This document shows positions 7,142 to 15,260 of a stretch of 64,000 nucleotides of DNA, one piece after another. This DNA comes from an uncultured Butyricicoccus sp. Its GTDB lineage: Bacteria; Bacillota; Clostridia; Oscillospirales; Butyricicoccaceae. The stretch lies in the NCBI GenBank assembly GCA_900547195.1, contig URFQ01000001.1, positions 60,430 through 124,429 of the forward strand, in the 5' to 3' direction. The position numbers and the translations under genes are program-made. Below the pieces are notes generated by a model. The model saw only the letters and a list, made by a program, of their open reading frames with translations, made no database searches and was not told the origin of the DNA. The number at the start of each line of letters is the position of its first letter. Positions within the stretch are counted from its first letter, which is position 1.

Positions 7142-8092
7142 ATGAAAAAACTAACCGCCCTGATCCTGGCCGCCATGCTGCTCTGCGGAATGCTGAGCGG
7201 GTGCAGCGAGGCAAACAATCTGGTGCTTGGCACAGCTTCCTCCACCGGTACCTTCTACTATGTGGGCGCGGCCATCGGTAACGCCATCTCTGAGGCCAGT
7301 GAGCTGAATGTTATGGTGCAGGCCACCGCCGGCTCCAATGAGAATGTGGCGCTGATTCTCTCCAAGGACATCGACATCGGCATGGCCAATTCCGACGCCA
7401 TCTACGGCGCGTATCATGGGGAAATGAGCTACGCCGAGGCCGGCGCGCTGGATATTATGGAGGTTGCCGCCCTCTATGAGAGCCAGCTGCACGTGTTTGT
7501 CCGGGATAAAAGCGACATCAAAGACATTGCCGACCTGAAGGGAAAACGGGTCTGCGTGGGCAGTCAGGGCACCAGCTACCTGTTCATCAACGAGGCAATC
7601 CTCCGGGCCTACGGCATTGAGATGAAGGATATTACGCCTTTTTACATGAACTATGCCGAGTCCGCCCAGGCCCTGGCCGATGGCGACATCGACGCTGCCT
7701 TCCAGACCGGCGGCTATCCCATCGCGGGCATTCAGCAGTACGCGGCAACCACCAGCTTCCGGATGCTCCCGATCAAGCCGGAGGTCATTGACAGCGTGCT
7801 GACAGAGTATCCCTTTGCGCGTCCTGCCACCATCCCTGCCGATGTCTATGAGAACCAGGCAAACGAGGATGCGGTGGAGACCATTGCCTACCACACCTGC
7901 CTGTTCACCTCCAGCTGGGTGGATGAAACCAAGATCTATGAGTTCACAAAGCTCATGATGGAGACATTGGACAGCTACAAAGACACCAATGCCGCCACCG
8001 GCCAGATTAGCCCCGATACCGTCGCCACCGAGTACATACCCTTCCATCCAGGCGCTGAGCGGTACTACCGCGAGGCCGGCCTGCTGCAGTGA
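7142..8092 (+). CDS. TAXI-family TRAP transporter substrate-binding lipoprotein
   Basis: A 316-aa extracytoplasmic binding protein. The signal peptide ends in a lipobox, MLSGC, so it should be lipid-anchored. The family signature LGTASSTGTFYYVGAAIGN follows, with the VCVGSQGTSY and PEVIDSVLTEYPFA regions typical of TAXI proteins. It would capture an organic acid and deliver it to the fused permease encoded next. I chose the ATG at 7142 because AAAGAGG is 9 nt upstream; the in-frame ATG at 7133 is too close. The substrate is unknown but should match the catabolic enzymes of the operon. Confidence 0.9.
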   Translation: MKKLTALILAAMLLCGMLSGCSEANNLVLGTASSTGTFYYVGAAIGNAISEASELNVMVQATAGSNENVALILSKDIDIGMANSDAIYGAYHGEMSYAEAGALDIMEVAALYESQLHVFVRDKSDIKDIADLKGKRVCVGSQGTSYLFINEAILRAYGIEMKDITPFYMNYAESAQALADGDIDAAFQTGGYPIAGIQQYAATTSFRMLPIKPEVIDSVLTEYPFARPATIPADVYENQANEDAVETIAYHTCLFTSSWVDETKIYEFTKLMMETLDSYKDTNAATGQISPDTVATEYIPFHPGAERYYREAGLLQ

Positions 8093-8106
8093 GAGGAGGA
8101 AGCAAA

Positions 8107-10023
8107 ATGAGCAAAGAAAAAGCCGAAGTCCTGACCCCTCCGGAGGAAAAACGAACCATTTTTGATGTGGTTGCTCTGGTTGTCGCGGTCATCCTGACCT
8201 TGTTCCACCTTCTGGCGGCTTCTCCTTTCCTGACGCTGAACAACACGACCCAGGCTGTGATTCACGGCGCGCTGGTGGTTACGTTTTTCCTGCTGGTCAA
8301 GCCCATGAAGAACCGGGCCGTTTCCCGCCCCGTTGACCTCCTGCTGATCGTCATCACCGCGCTGGCCGCCTGGCAGGTGGTGGTGATGCGCAACTCCAAC
8401 ACCGCCTCCGGTGTGCTTTACAGCCCCTACCAGAGAATCATCTCCATCATCTTCGTGGTGGTGGCCCTGTTCATCGCCTACCGCGCCCTGGGCAAGGTGC
8501 TCCCCACGCTGGCGCTGGTATTCCTGATCTACTCCCTGATCGGGCGCTATCTGCCGGGGGCCCTGGCCACCGCCCGCGTCACCATCCTGCGGATGGGCAC
8601 GTACCTTCTGGTGGGCGATGAGGGCCTGTTCGGCAGCGCCCTGTCCACCGCCGCAAACTTCATCTTCCTGTTCGTCATCTTCGGCTCGGTGCTGGTGTTT
8701 ATTGGCGCGGGCGAGTTCTTTGTGGACGTTTCCTTCGCGGCGTTCGGCAAATTCTGCGGCGGCCCGGCCCAGGCGGCGGTCTACTCCAGTATGCTCATGG
8801 GCATGGTCAACGGTTCCGGCGCGGCCAATGTCGTGACCACCGGCACCTTCACCATTCCGCTGATGAAGAAAACCGGGTTTGACAAGGACACCGCCGGCGC
8901 GGTGGAGGCCTGCGCTTCCAATGGCGGACAGATCATGCCGCCGGTCATGGGCGCGGTGGCATTCCTGATGGCCGATGCCACAGGGCTGTCCTATACGACG
9001 ATTTGCCTGGCGGCTTTGTTCCCGGCGGTGTTGTACTACCTGACCCTCTCCATGTCGATCTACTCCTATTCCCATAAGCATAACATCCCGGTCAAGGCCC
9101 CCGATCCCGACGCGAAATCCATGGGCCAGATCCTCAAGGGCGGCTGGTTTTACTTCCTGCCCATCGTCGCCCTGATTGTGATGCTGATCATCGGCCTGAG
9201 CACCCAGCGCAGCGCGCTGATCACGATCCTGCTCTGCCTGGTCATCGGCCTGATTACCGACCGGAAGAAGTTCACGGTCAAAAATCTGCTCCAGCTCTGC
9301 AAGGACAGCGCAAATTCCATCATGACCGTGTCCATCGCCTGCATGATTGCCGGCATTATCGTCGCGGCCATCAACATCACCGGCCTGGGCCTGCGGATCA
9401 GCGGCCTCATCACCATGCTCTCCGGCGGCGTCATCCTCATTATGGGCGTCCTGACCGCCGTGGTCTGCATCATGCTGGGCATGGGCCTGCCCACCTCGGC
9501 CTGTTACATCGTCCTCAGCGTTCTGGTGGCTCCGGCCATGATCAACCTGGGCGTCGCCACCATCAGCGCCCATATGTTCATCCTCTACTATGGCATTGTC
9601 GCCGCCATCACGCCGCCGGTTGCCCTGGCGATCTTCGCCGCCATCGGTATTTCGGGCGGAGATATGTGGAAGACCGGCCTTCAGGCCATCAAAATGGCGG
9701 CTGCCGGGTTTATCATCCCCTTTGTTTTCCTGTACAACACAGAACTGCTCTGCTTTGACGCGGCTGGCGGGACCTTCGGCATCACAATTCCAGTGATCCT
9801 CTCGGTTGTTACAGCCATGATCGGCTGCGCCTATATGGCGCTGGCCCTGTTCGGCTGGAGCGGGCGCGACCTGAAGCTGCCTGAGCGCGGCATCCTTCTG
9901 GCCAGCGCCATCTGCCTGATGGTCAAGGAGCCGCTGATTCTGAACCTCGCCGGGCTGGTTCTGGGCGCGGTCATCCTGGTCATGGCGAACGTTATGAATA
10001 AGAAAGGAGCTTCCAAAGCATGA
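8107..10023 (+). CDS. TRAP transporter fused permease (4TM/12TM)
   Basis: A 638-aa membrane protein. An N-terminal group of about four helices corresponds to the small DctQ-like subunit. A large DctM-like domain follows with family motifs such as NGSGAANVVTTGTFTIPLMKK-like residues near 240-260, then SNGGQIMPPVMGAVAFLMA and GLPTSACYI. It uses an ion gradient to import the acid bound by the TAXI protein. GAGGAGG lies 7 nt before the chosen ATG (8107); an upstream in-frame start at 8089 lacks a site. Its stop overlaps the next ATG (ATGA), so the operon is tightly coupled. Confidence 0.92.
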   Translation: MSKEKAEVLTPPEEKRTIFDVVALVVAVILTLFHLLAASPFLTLNNTTQAVIHGALVVTFFLLVKPMKNRAVSRPVDLLLIVITALAAWQVVVMRNSNTASGVLYSPYQRIISIIFVVVALFIAYRALGKVLPTLALVFLIYSLIGRYLPGALATARVTILRMGTYLLVGDEGLFGSALSTAANFIFLFVIFGSVLVFIGAGEFFVDVSFAAFGKFCGGPAQAAVYSSMLMGMVNGSGAANVVTTGTFTIPLMKKTGFDKDTAGAVEACASNGGQIMPPVMGAVAFLMADATGLSYTTICLAALFPAVLYYLTLSMSIYSYSHKHNIPVKAPDPDAKSMGQILKGGWFYFLPIVALIVMLIIGLSTQRSALITILLCLVIGLITDRKKFTVKNLLQLCKDSANSIMTVSIACMIAGIIVAAINITGLGLRISGLITMLSGGVILIMGVLTAVVCIMLGMGLPTSACYIVLSVLVAPAMINLGVATISAHMFILYYGIVAAITPPVALAIFAAIGISGGDMWKTGLQAIKMAAAGFIIPFVFLYNTELLCFDAAGGTFGITIPVILSVVTAMIGCAYMALALFGWSGRDLKLPERGILLASAICLMVKEPLILNLAGLVLGAVILVMANVMNKKGASKA

Positions 10024-10721
10024 TTGAAAAATGTGCACCCCTTCTTCCGAAGGAAGTGATCGAGCGGGCGAAAAAGCTGAATGTTGCCCTGCTTCTGGAC
10101 GGCGTGAAGGCGGCAAAGATCGATATCCCCAACAGCGGCTGCATGGACGCGGCCATTATGCCGGTAGACCGCGGCATGACGGTGGTTGGCACAGCGCTGA
10201 CCGTAGAAACCGACAACGGCGACAATTTCCCGATCCACGTCGCAAGCTACAGCTTCCAGGCCGACGGCTATGTGATGGTCATCGACGGGAAGGGCTGCAT
10301 GGAGCGCGCTTATTTTGGCGACCTCATTATGGGCGCGTGCCAGGCAGTGGGCTTTGAGGGAATGGTGGTTGACGGCTGCACGCGTGATGTGGACGGCAAC
10401 ATTGCGCTGGGCTTCCCGGTCTATTCCCGCGGCATCATGCCCCTGGGGCCGATCAAGAAAAATGAGGGCAACATCAACACACCGATCACCTGCGCCGGTG
10501 TCCGGGTCAATCCTGGCGACCTGGTGGTGGGCGATTCCAACGGCGTCTGCGTCATTCCCGTGGAGCACCTGGAGACAGTCCTGGCCGAGGCAGAGAAAAA
10601 ACAGGCCTATGAAGCCAAGCGGGACGAGACGATTGCCGCTTACCGCGAGGCGCGGAAAAATGGAACAGCGCTTCCCCAGCTGGCCCCCCAGTGGGTCCTG
10701 GATATGATGGACAACCAATAG
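10020..10721 (+). CDS. RraA-like protein, probable 4-carboxy-4-hydroxy-2-oxoadipate (CHA) aldolase
   Basis: A 233-aa protein of the RraA/class II HMG-CHA aldolase family. The signature GDLIMGACQAVGFEG followed by DGCTRDVD supplies the arginine and the metal-binding aspartate. The length of about 230 residues fits CHA aldolases better than the shorter RNase E regulator RraA. In the known pathway CHA is cleaved to pyruvate and oxaloacetate. The GalB-like gene upstream would make CHA. Its start overlaps the permease stop by 4 nt. Other members of the family decarboxylate oxaloacetate, so the exact reaction is uncertain. Confidence 0.8.
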   Translation: MIEKCAPLLPKEVIERAKKLNVALLLDGVKAAKIDIPNSGCMDAAIMPVDRGMTVVGTALTVETDNGDNFPIHVASYSFQADGYVMVIDGKGCMERAYFGDLIMGACQAVGFEGMVVDGCTRDVDGNIALGFPVYSRGIMPLGPIKKNEGNINTPITCAGVRVNPGDLVVGDSNGVCVIPVEHLETVLAEAEKKQAYEAKRDETIAAYREARKNGTALPQLAPQWVLDMMDNQ

Positions 10722-10725
10722 GCGG

Positions 10726-11679
10726 ATGTTTGACAGCTTTCTGATTGCGGTCAACGCCGTGATACCATTCCTGTGCTACCTAGCGCTGGGCAGTTTTGCC
10801 CGGCGCTTTGGTGCAACCGACATTCCGTTCCTGGACCGGCTCACAAAACTGATCTTCACCATCATGTTTCCCTTTATGACCTTCCACAATATCTACGCCG
10901 CCAGCCGGGAAAGTGTTCCCAGCGCGACGCTGCTCCTGTTCGCAGGAGCAAGTATTTTGCTGCTGGAAGGTTTTCTCCTGCTGCTGGTGCCGCGTCTGAT
11001 CCCGGAAAATCCCCGGCGCGGGGTGGTGATCCAGGCCATGTTCCGCAGCAATTTTGTTCTGTTTGGGATTCCGCTGACAACAGTACTCTATGGCGCAGAA
11101 AAGGTTTCCATTGCCGCCATGCTGGTGACCGTGGTGCTTACCATCTACAATATCACATCGGTCATCATCCTGGAGCTGTTCAACGACGCCGGCGGCGGGA
11201 TTACAGCGAAAAACCTTCTGGTGAAGCTTCTCAAAAATCCAATGCTCCAGGGCTGTTGTATCGGGCTGCTTTTCTATGGCTTTCAAATCCGGCTTCCCCA
11301 GTGTATCGCAAGCCCCATTGCCAGCTTTGCGAATATGACGACCCCTCTCGCCATGTTCGCCTTGGGCGGAACCCTGGAATTCAAGGCGATCCGCAAGAAT
11401 CTGCGGTACCTGATTCCTGCGCTGGCCGGAAAACTGCTGGTTGTCCCGTTGATCCTGGTGATTCTGGCCTGGCGCATCGGGCTTCGCGGAATTGAATTGT
11501 TCCTGGTGGTGGCGGTATTCGGAACGCCAGTGGCCTCCGGCTCCTACCCCATGGCGATGAACATGGGCGGCGACGGAGAACTGGCAGGCCAATTTGTCTT
11601 TTGCAGTACAGTAACCGCGGTGTTGACACTCTTTTTCTGGATCTTTTGTATGAGCAGTATTGGAATTCTGTACAGTTAA
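10726..11679 (+). CDS. AEC (auxin efflux carrier) family transporter
   Basis: A 317-aa integral membrane protein with about ten hydrophobic segments. Motifs include RSNFVLFGIPL and a glycine-rich GTPVASGSYPMAMNMGGD near the end. Bacterial members such as MdcF-type proteins move dicarboxylates. It starts 5 bp after the RraA-like stop with only a weak ribosome site, so it is probably coupled. It may export a by-product or be a second carrier for the operon's substrate. The family is firm, the substrate unknown. Confidence 0.85.
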   Translation: MFDSFLIAVNAVIPFLCYLALGSFARRFGATDIPFLDRLTKLIFTIMFPFMTFHNIYAASRESVPSATLLLFAGASILLLEGFLLLLVPRLIPENPRRGVVIQAMFRSNFVLFGIPLTTVLYGAEKVSIAAMLVTVVLTIYNITSVIILELFNDAGGGITAKNLLVKLLKNPMLQGCCIGLLFYGFQIRLPQCIASPIASFANMTTPLAMFALGGTLEFKAIRKNLRYLIPALAGKLLVVPLILVILAWRIGLRGIELFLVVAVFGTPVASGSYPMAMNMGGDGELAGQFVFCSTVTAVLTLFFWIFCMSSIGILYS

Positions 11680-11730
11680 AAAAGTATCATTCCTTCATTA
11701 AATACCAGTTTGGTAGTGGCAAGCAATGCG

Positions 11731-11810
11731 CCGGTATATACCCGGCGCTGCTTGTTGGTGGCCGACGCCCCCCCAAACCCCTTTGACCCCCAGCGATTGC
11801 GCTGGGGGTC
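11731..11810. terminator. paired hairpins between operon end and relaxase
   Basis: The first stem-loop is GCGCCGG around TATATA with its complement (about 11738-11747 core). The second is GACCCCCAGCG/GCTGGGGGTC (11785-11810) with a 5-6 nt loop. They lie between two convergent transcription units. No strong T-run is present, so termination efficiency is unsure. Confidence 0.5.
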
Positions 11811-11861
11811 TTAAGCCGCCTTCGGCGTCTGCTATGTCCTGCCGGACGGGGAGAATCTGCG

Positions 11862-13265
11862 TCAACGTTCCGCATCCCTCTGACGGCTTTGCCCCGTCAT
11901 GTCCAGCCCCAGAATGCGCTCGACGTTGTTCTTGGCTGTCAGCAGTTCAATCATCTCGGCCCTCGCCACCTTCAGCTCCGGGTACAGCTTTTTGTTCTCT
12001 GCCTGTAGCTTGGCATACTCCTGTCGCAAGGATTGGATGCTCGGCAGCTTCTTCACACCGAGGGAATCAAAATACGACTTCGCTGCCCGACAGGCTATGA
12101 TTTCGCTGGTATGCTGGTTATAAAATTTGGCCTGTTTTTTCGGAGGCAGCTTCCGATACTGCGCGTAGACCTCGCGCGTCTTGCCGTATGCGCCGATGTG
12201 TTTTTGCAACTCGCTGATCTCCTTCATGCGCTGGCTGTTGGCCTTGCTCCGGTCAGAAAGCGCATGGTATTTTTGACTGACATCATCGCAGGCTTTTTCC
12301 AGTATGTCAAAGTCCATCATATTTTTCTCCTGCAAGTAGGTAAGCGTCTTTGCCATCTCCTTGAGGTTGTAGATTTTTGCCCACCGCTCGAATCCAGGAG
12401 AATGGGCCTGCTGCATCTTCGACTGAATGTCGATCAGCATATTAGGTTTGGAAAGTCCTGCCGGAGTTTTTGCTTTGGGCGCGACAACACGCTTGCCAGC
12501 AATCCGCTCCCTGATCGCGTCCACGATGTAATCGCCGCCCAGAGAATCACAACGGATAAACCGTTTGCCGCCTGGAATTTTGAACGCCAGATGTTTCCCG
12601 CGCTTGACTTCTACGCCCTTTGCTCTCATCGCGGCCAGGAAGCTGTCAAAATCTTTGCACCCCGTTGACAGCACTTCGTCAATGATTTGCTCCAACCGAC
12701 CCCGGACGGTCTGAGGCTTTTCATCGCCCAGCCACGTCCCGTAGCTGCCCTTGCTTGGCTTTGGATTCTCGATTACCGACAGCCCATTCTCCAGGCAGAG
12801 GATGTCGGAAATCTTTCGGACGGCAAAGGCTGATCCTAAAAAATTTCTGAACTTCCTGGTACAGTCCAGGCTGGTCGAGTTGAAAACAATGTGCGAGTGG
12901 ATGTGCGCCTTGTCCACATGGGTGCAAACTATAAAGGCGTGCTTCCCTTTGGTCAGCGACATTGCCAACTCATAGCCTATGCGGTTCGCTGTCTTGGCGT
13001 CTATCTCCCCGGGTTTGAAGGATTGCCGCAGATGATACGCAATCACGTCGTTGTTCCCCTGATCCCGCCCAGTGATCATGGCGTACTGACGCTTGGAAAA
13101 CAGGAACTCCTGGTCGGCAATGTCGGGATTGCACTCATAGGCGCTGACCCATTCGCCGACGGCGGTCTTGTCTGGGTTTTTCACATAGTCTGCTGTCCGG
13201 CCCAGGGTGTCCGCGATGGTCTGTCCCTTGCCGGCGTGCAGAGGCATCAACCTTGTTGTTGCCAA
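11862..13265 (-). CDS. MobP-type relaxase (Relaxase/MobA family), element B
   Basis: A 467-aa DNA-nicking relaxase for conjugal mobilization. The N-terminal motif TADYVKNPDKT carries the likely nucleophile Tyr27. The metal-binding histidine motif HVDKAHIHSHIVFN is at about 116-129. The C-terminal part is helical and charged. I chose the TTG start at 13265 because AGGAGG lies 8 nt upstream and it matches where homologues begin (ATTRLMPLHAGKG); the in-frame ATG at 13328 would add 21 unrelated residues. MobC is encoded just upstream. It needs a helper conjugation machine, since no type IV secretion genes are visible. Confidence 0.88.
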   Translation of the reverse strand: MATTRLMPLHAGKGQTIADTLGRTADYVKNPDKTAVGEWVSAYECNPDIADQEFLFSKRQYAMITGRDQGNNDVIAYHLRQSFKPGEIDAKTANRIGYELAMSLTKGKHAFIVCTHVDKAHIHSHIVFNSTSLDCTRKFRNFLGSAFAVRKISDILCLENGLSVIENPKPSKGSYGTWLGDEKPQTVRGRLEQIIDEVLSTGCKDFDSFLAAMRAKGVEVKRGKHLAFKIPGGKRFIRCDSLGGDYIVDAIRERIAGKRVVAPKAKTPAGLSKPNMLIDIQSKMQQAHSPGFERWAKIYNLKEMAKTLTYLQEKNMMDFDILEKACDDVSQKYHALSDRSKANSQRMKEISELQKHIGAYGKTREVYAQYRKLPPKKQAKFYNQHTSEIIACRAAKSYFDSLGVKKLPSIQSLRQEYAKLQAENKKLYPELKVARAEMIELLTAKNNVERILGLDMTGQSRQRDAER

Positions 13266-13324
13266 GTTATCCACCTCCTGTGGAGGACGGCGGCCCGCCC
13301 GGAAGCAAGCCGCCGCCCTATTGG

Positions 13325-13663
13325 TCATTTGATTTTGGAAAGCTGCTCCATGATGTTCCCGAATAGCCGATTGGTTTCCTTCTGACCGGTGATGATTTCA
13401 TTGATCTCGTCGGGATAGTACCCGCCGCCCGAATTGAGGCTCCGCGCGATTTGGTTCATGTTGGCTGACGTGCGCCGCAGCAGTCTGGCGCACTCGTCCA
13501 GCTCCGGGATTTGGAGGTTGATCGTGTAGCCATCGATGCACATCTTTCGGATGTAGGCACTCATGTTTGTAATACCTTCCAGCTTCATCTTCTGCTCGAT
13601 CAGGCCACGTTTTTTGTCCGATACCTTAAAGTAAATGCCACTGGATTTGCTTTTGCCCAGAAT
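13325..13663 (-). CDS. MobC-like relaxosome protein (element B)
   Basis: About 112 aa, the usual length for MobC. It has a basic strand-turn N-terminus (SSGIYFKVSDKKR) and the family's C-terminal pattern LRRTSANMNQIARSLNSGG. The first ATG (13588) would remove the N-terminal third. The reading frame continues upstream to an ATT or CTG codon (13663/13660) placed 5-8 nt after a perfect AGGAGG, so a non-ATG start is likely. MobC proteins help open oriT and position the relaxase encoded next. Confidence 0.8.
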   Translation of the reverse strand: MLGKSKSSGIYFKVSDKKRGLIEQKMKLEGITNMSAYIRKMCIDGYTINLQIPELDECARLLRRTSANMNQIARSLNSGGGYYPDEINEIITGQKETNRLFGNIMEQLSKIK

Positions 13664-13709
13664 TGTTACCTCCTGTATAACTGTTTCTGATTGGCCATAT
13701 TGCCGGGAT

Positions 13710-13791
13710 GTGACGGTTGTGACGATGGTGACGGTGGTTTGAAGGCCGCCCGCTCTCTATATTTCATCGTCACAACCGTCACCATCGTCAC
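13710..13791. repeat. inverted iteron array at the repA stop codon (element B)
   Basis: Three 9-bp units, GTGACGGTT, GTGACGATG and GTGACGGTG (13710-13736), a 28-bp spacer, and three inverted units (13765-13791). The last overlaps the repA stop exactly as in element A. Confidence 0.8.
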
Positions 13792-14936
13792 GCCCCGGCT
13801 TCCAGGGCCAAGGTGATCCTACTCCCGTTTCGGCTGTGGGTGTTAGTGTAGCGGATGTGGTAGCTGTTGAGTAGCTTGCCCGCCTGGACATTCAGCCGCT
13901 TGGTCATGGCGTTGGGCTGAATGTCCAAGTTGAGCAGACCGGCAAGCTCGGTCGCGCTGCCCTGCCACGTCGGGTTCTCAGCTGTGATCATCTTCCCGAC
14001 TGCCTCCAGCAGCGGGTCAGGCGGTTCCTTCCAAAGCTCCCGGCCGGCGTGGTCGAGGCACCAGAACAGCCGGGCCTCATCGCGTACAAGATAAAGCCTT
14101 TGGTCGGGTTGGTCCCGGCCTACAATGTCCAGCATGGCATCTCTGTCGGTTCGCTGCTCTTTGTGGAGAACAAACGTGCCATCGGCGCAGCCCAGCAAGC
14201 CTGTCGTGCCGGAGATCATCTCGAATTTATCGCCCGAGGATGTCTTCCGGGTATGGTGTACCAACAGGAGGCAGAGGCCCTTACTGTCGGCGAACTGCTT
14301 GAGCCGCCCCATGTTCTGGTAGTCTTCGGCGTAACTGTACCCATCGCCACCGCTCCCACGAATCTTTTGCAGCGTGTCGATGATAACAAGCCGGGTGTCT
14401 GGATGCTCTTTGACGAATAGCTCAAGTTGTTCATCCAGGCCGTTCCCGAGCTGCTTTGCAAAGACGGAGAAGTGGAGCTTGTCTGTCCCGTCGACACCGA
14501 ACATCCGGGCCATCCGCCCCTGCAACCGCTGATAGTCGTCCTCCAGGGCCAGATAGAGCACAGTCCCTTGATGTACATCATAATCCCAAAGTTTTATGCC
14601 GGTACTGACGTGGTAGGCAAGCTGGGCCACAAGGAAGTATTTTCCAACCTTCGGTGCCCCCGCCATCAGGTATGTCCCGGAATAGAGCAGCTTGTCAATG
14701 ATGGGCGGCCGGCTTTCGTATATGCTTTCGTAGAGTTCGTTCATGGTGACAGTAGGGAGATACCCCGGATCATTGATACGCTGAATCCTACGGTAGATTT
14801 CTTCTAAACTTTCCTCTTGGGGGTTGTTTTCCCACTGGCATTCTGTTATACTTTGAGTAGTTGTTTTGGAAATCGGCTGTTCCCTGTCTGCGCCAACAGA
14901 CGGAACCGGGACAGCCGTGTTTTCATTGGAAAGCAT
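13788..14936 (-). CDS. RepA-type AAA ATPase with altered Walker A (element B)
   Basis: A 382-aa homologue of the RepA-type ATPases in elements A and C, with the same Walker B (VIIDTLQKI) and HHTRK motifs. Walker A reads GAPKVGKY: the Mg2+-coordinating Ser/Thr is replaced by Tyr100 (codon TAC at 14637-14639), one base away from Ser TCC. Loss of that hydroxyl normally abolishes or cripples ATP hydrolysis, so this copy may be inactive. The ATG at 14936 has AAGGAGG upstream. It follows the ribbon-helix-helix gene by 3 bp. An antisense RNA candidate covers its 5' end. Confidence 0.88.
   Translation of the reverse strand: MLSNENTAVPVPSVGADREQPISKTTTQSITECQWENNPQEESLEEIYRRIQRINDPGYLPTVTMNELYESIYESRPPIIDKLLYSGTYLMAGAPKVGKYFLVAQLAYHVSTGIKLWDYDVHQGTVLYLALEDDYQRLQGRMARMFGVDGTDKLHFSVFAKQLGNGLDEQLELFVKEHPDTRLVIIDTLQKIRGSGGDGYSYAEDYQNMGRLKQFADSKGLCLLLVHHTRKTSSGDKFEMISGTTGLLGCADGTFVLHKEQRTDRDAMLDIVGRDQPDQRLYLVRDEARLFWCLDHAGRELWKEPPDPLLEAVGKMITAENPTWQGSATELAGLLNLDIQPNAMTKRLNVQAGKLLNSYHIRYTNTHSRNGSRITLALEAGA
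14824..14852 (+). promoter_or_regulatory. promoter antisense to repA (element B)
   Basis: TTGTTT (14824-14829), 17-bp spacer, TATACT (14847-14852), inside repA on the opposite strand. Confidence 0.65.
14859..14924 (+). ncRNA. putative antisense RNA to repA (element B)
   Basis: The predicted transcript of about 66 nt ends in a hairpin. The outer stem is CGGCTGT-CCC/GGG-ACAGCCG (14874-14884 with 14908-14917, one bulge). The inner stem is GTCTG/CAGAC around the loop CGCCAA, followed by a TGTTTT tail. Relative to element A the inner A-T pair has become G-C and the outer stem has changed on both sides, so structure is conserved while sequence is not. Confidence 0.6.
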
Positions 14937-14939
14937 TTC

Positions 14940-15260
14940 CTATTCCTCCTTCATGCCGTCCATAATGGCGGCGATCATATTGATGGTCTCCAGCAGCTCG
15001 GCGTTGACGCCGGCCCCGGCCTCGATGCGCAGCAGCTCGTCCAGGACGGCGGCAAGCTGGTCGCGGAGGGCGTTGAATACCCTCGGGTTGCCCTGCACCA
15101 CCACATCCTTGCACAGCAGCCGCCGGATGATGTAGTCCTGTTTCGTCAGGCCAGCCAGCTTGACGGCGGTTTCGATTTGGGCGTTCTCCTCTGGTGACAC
15201 CCGGAAGGCCACCGTCTTGTTCCTCCAGCGGTTGTGCGTGTCCAAATTCTTTGCTGACAT
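14940..15260 (-). CDS. MobC-like ribbon-helix-helix protein (element B)
   Basis: A 106-aa paralogue of the proteins at 1454-1789 and 24171-24494. It has WRNKTVAFRVSPEE, then GLTKQDYIIRRLL and VVVQGNPRVFNAL. It is probably a DNA-binding accessory of the element or an operon regulator. The ATG overlaps the integrase stop (TAATG), and repA begins 3 bp downstream, so it sits in the middle of the xis-int-rhh-repA operon. The function is inferred from fold and position only. Confidence 0.75.
   Translation of the reverse strand: MSAKNLDTHNRWRNKTVAFRVSPEENAQIETAVKLAGLTKQDYIIRRLLCKDVVVQGNPRVFNALRDQLAAVLDELLRIEAGAGVNAELLETINMIAAIMDGMKEE

Noticed and set aside
5372..8047. Several long minus-strand frames under the DUF6282, PIG-L and TAXI genes
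   Set aside because: Mirror frames of clearly recognisable plus-strand genes with good ribosome sites.
8065..10116. Long minus-strand frame (683 codons) across the TRAP permease gene
   Set aside because: It is the mirror frame of a GC-rich coding region. It has a low-complexity, His/Asp/Gly-rich translation, no ribosome site and no family resemblance.
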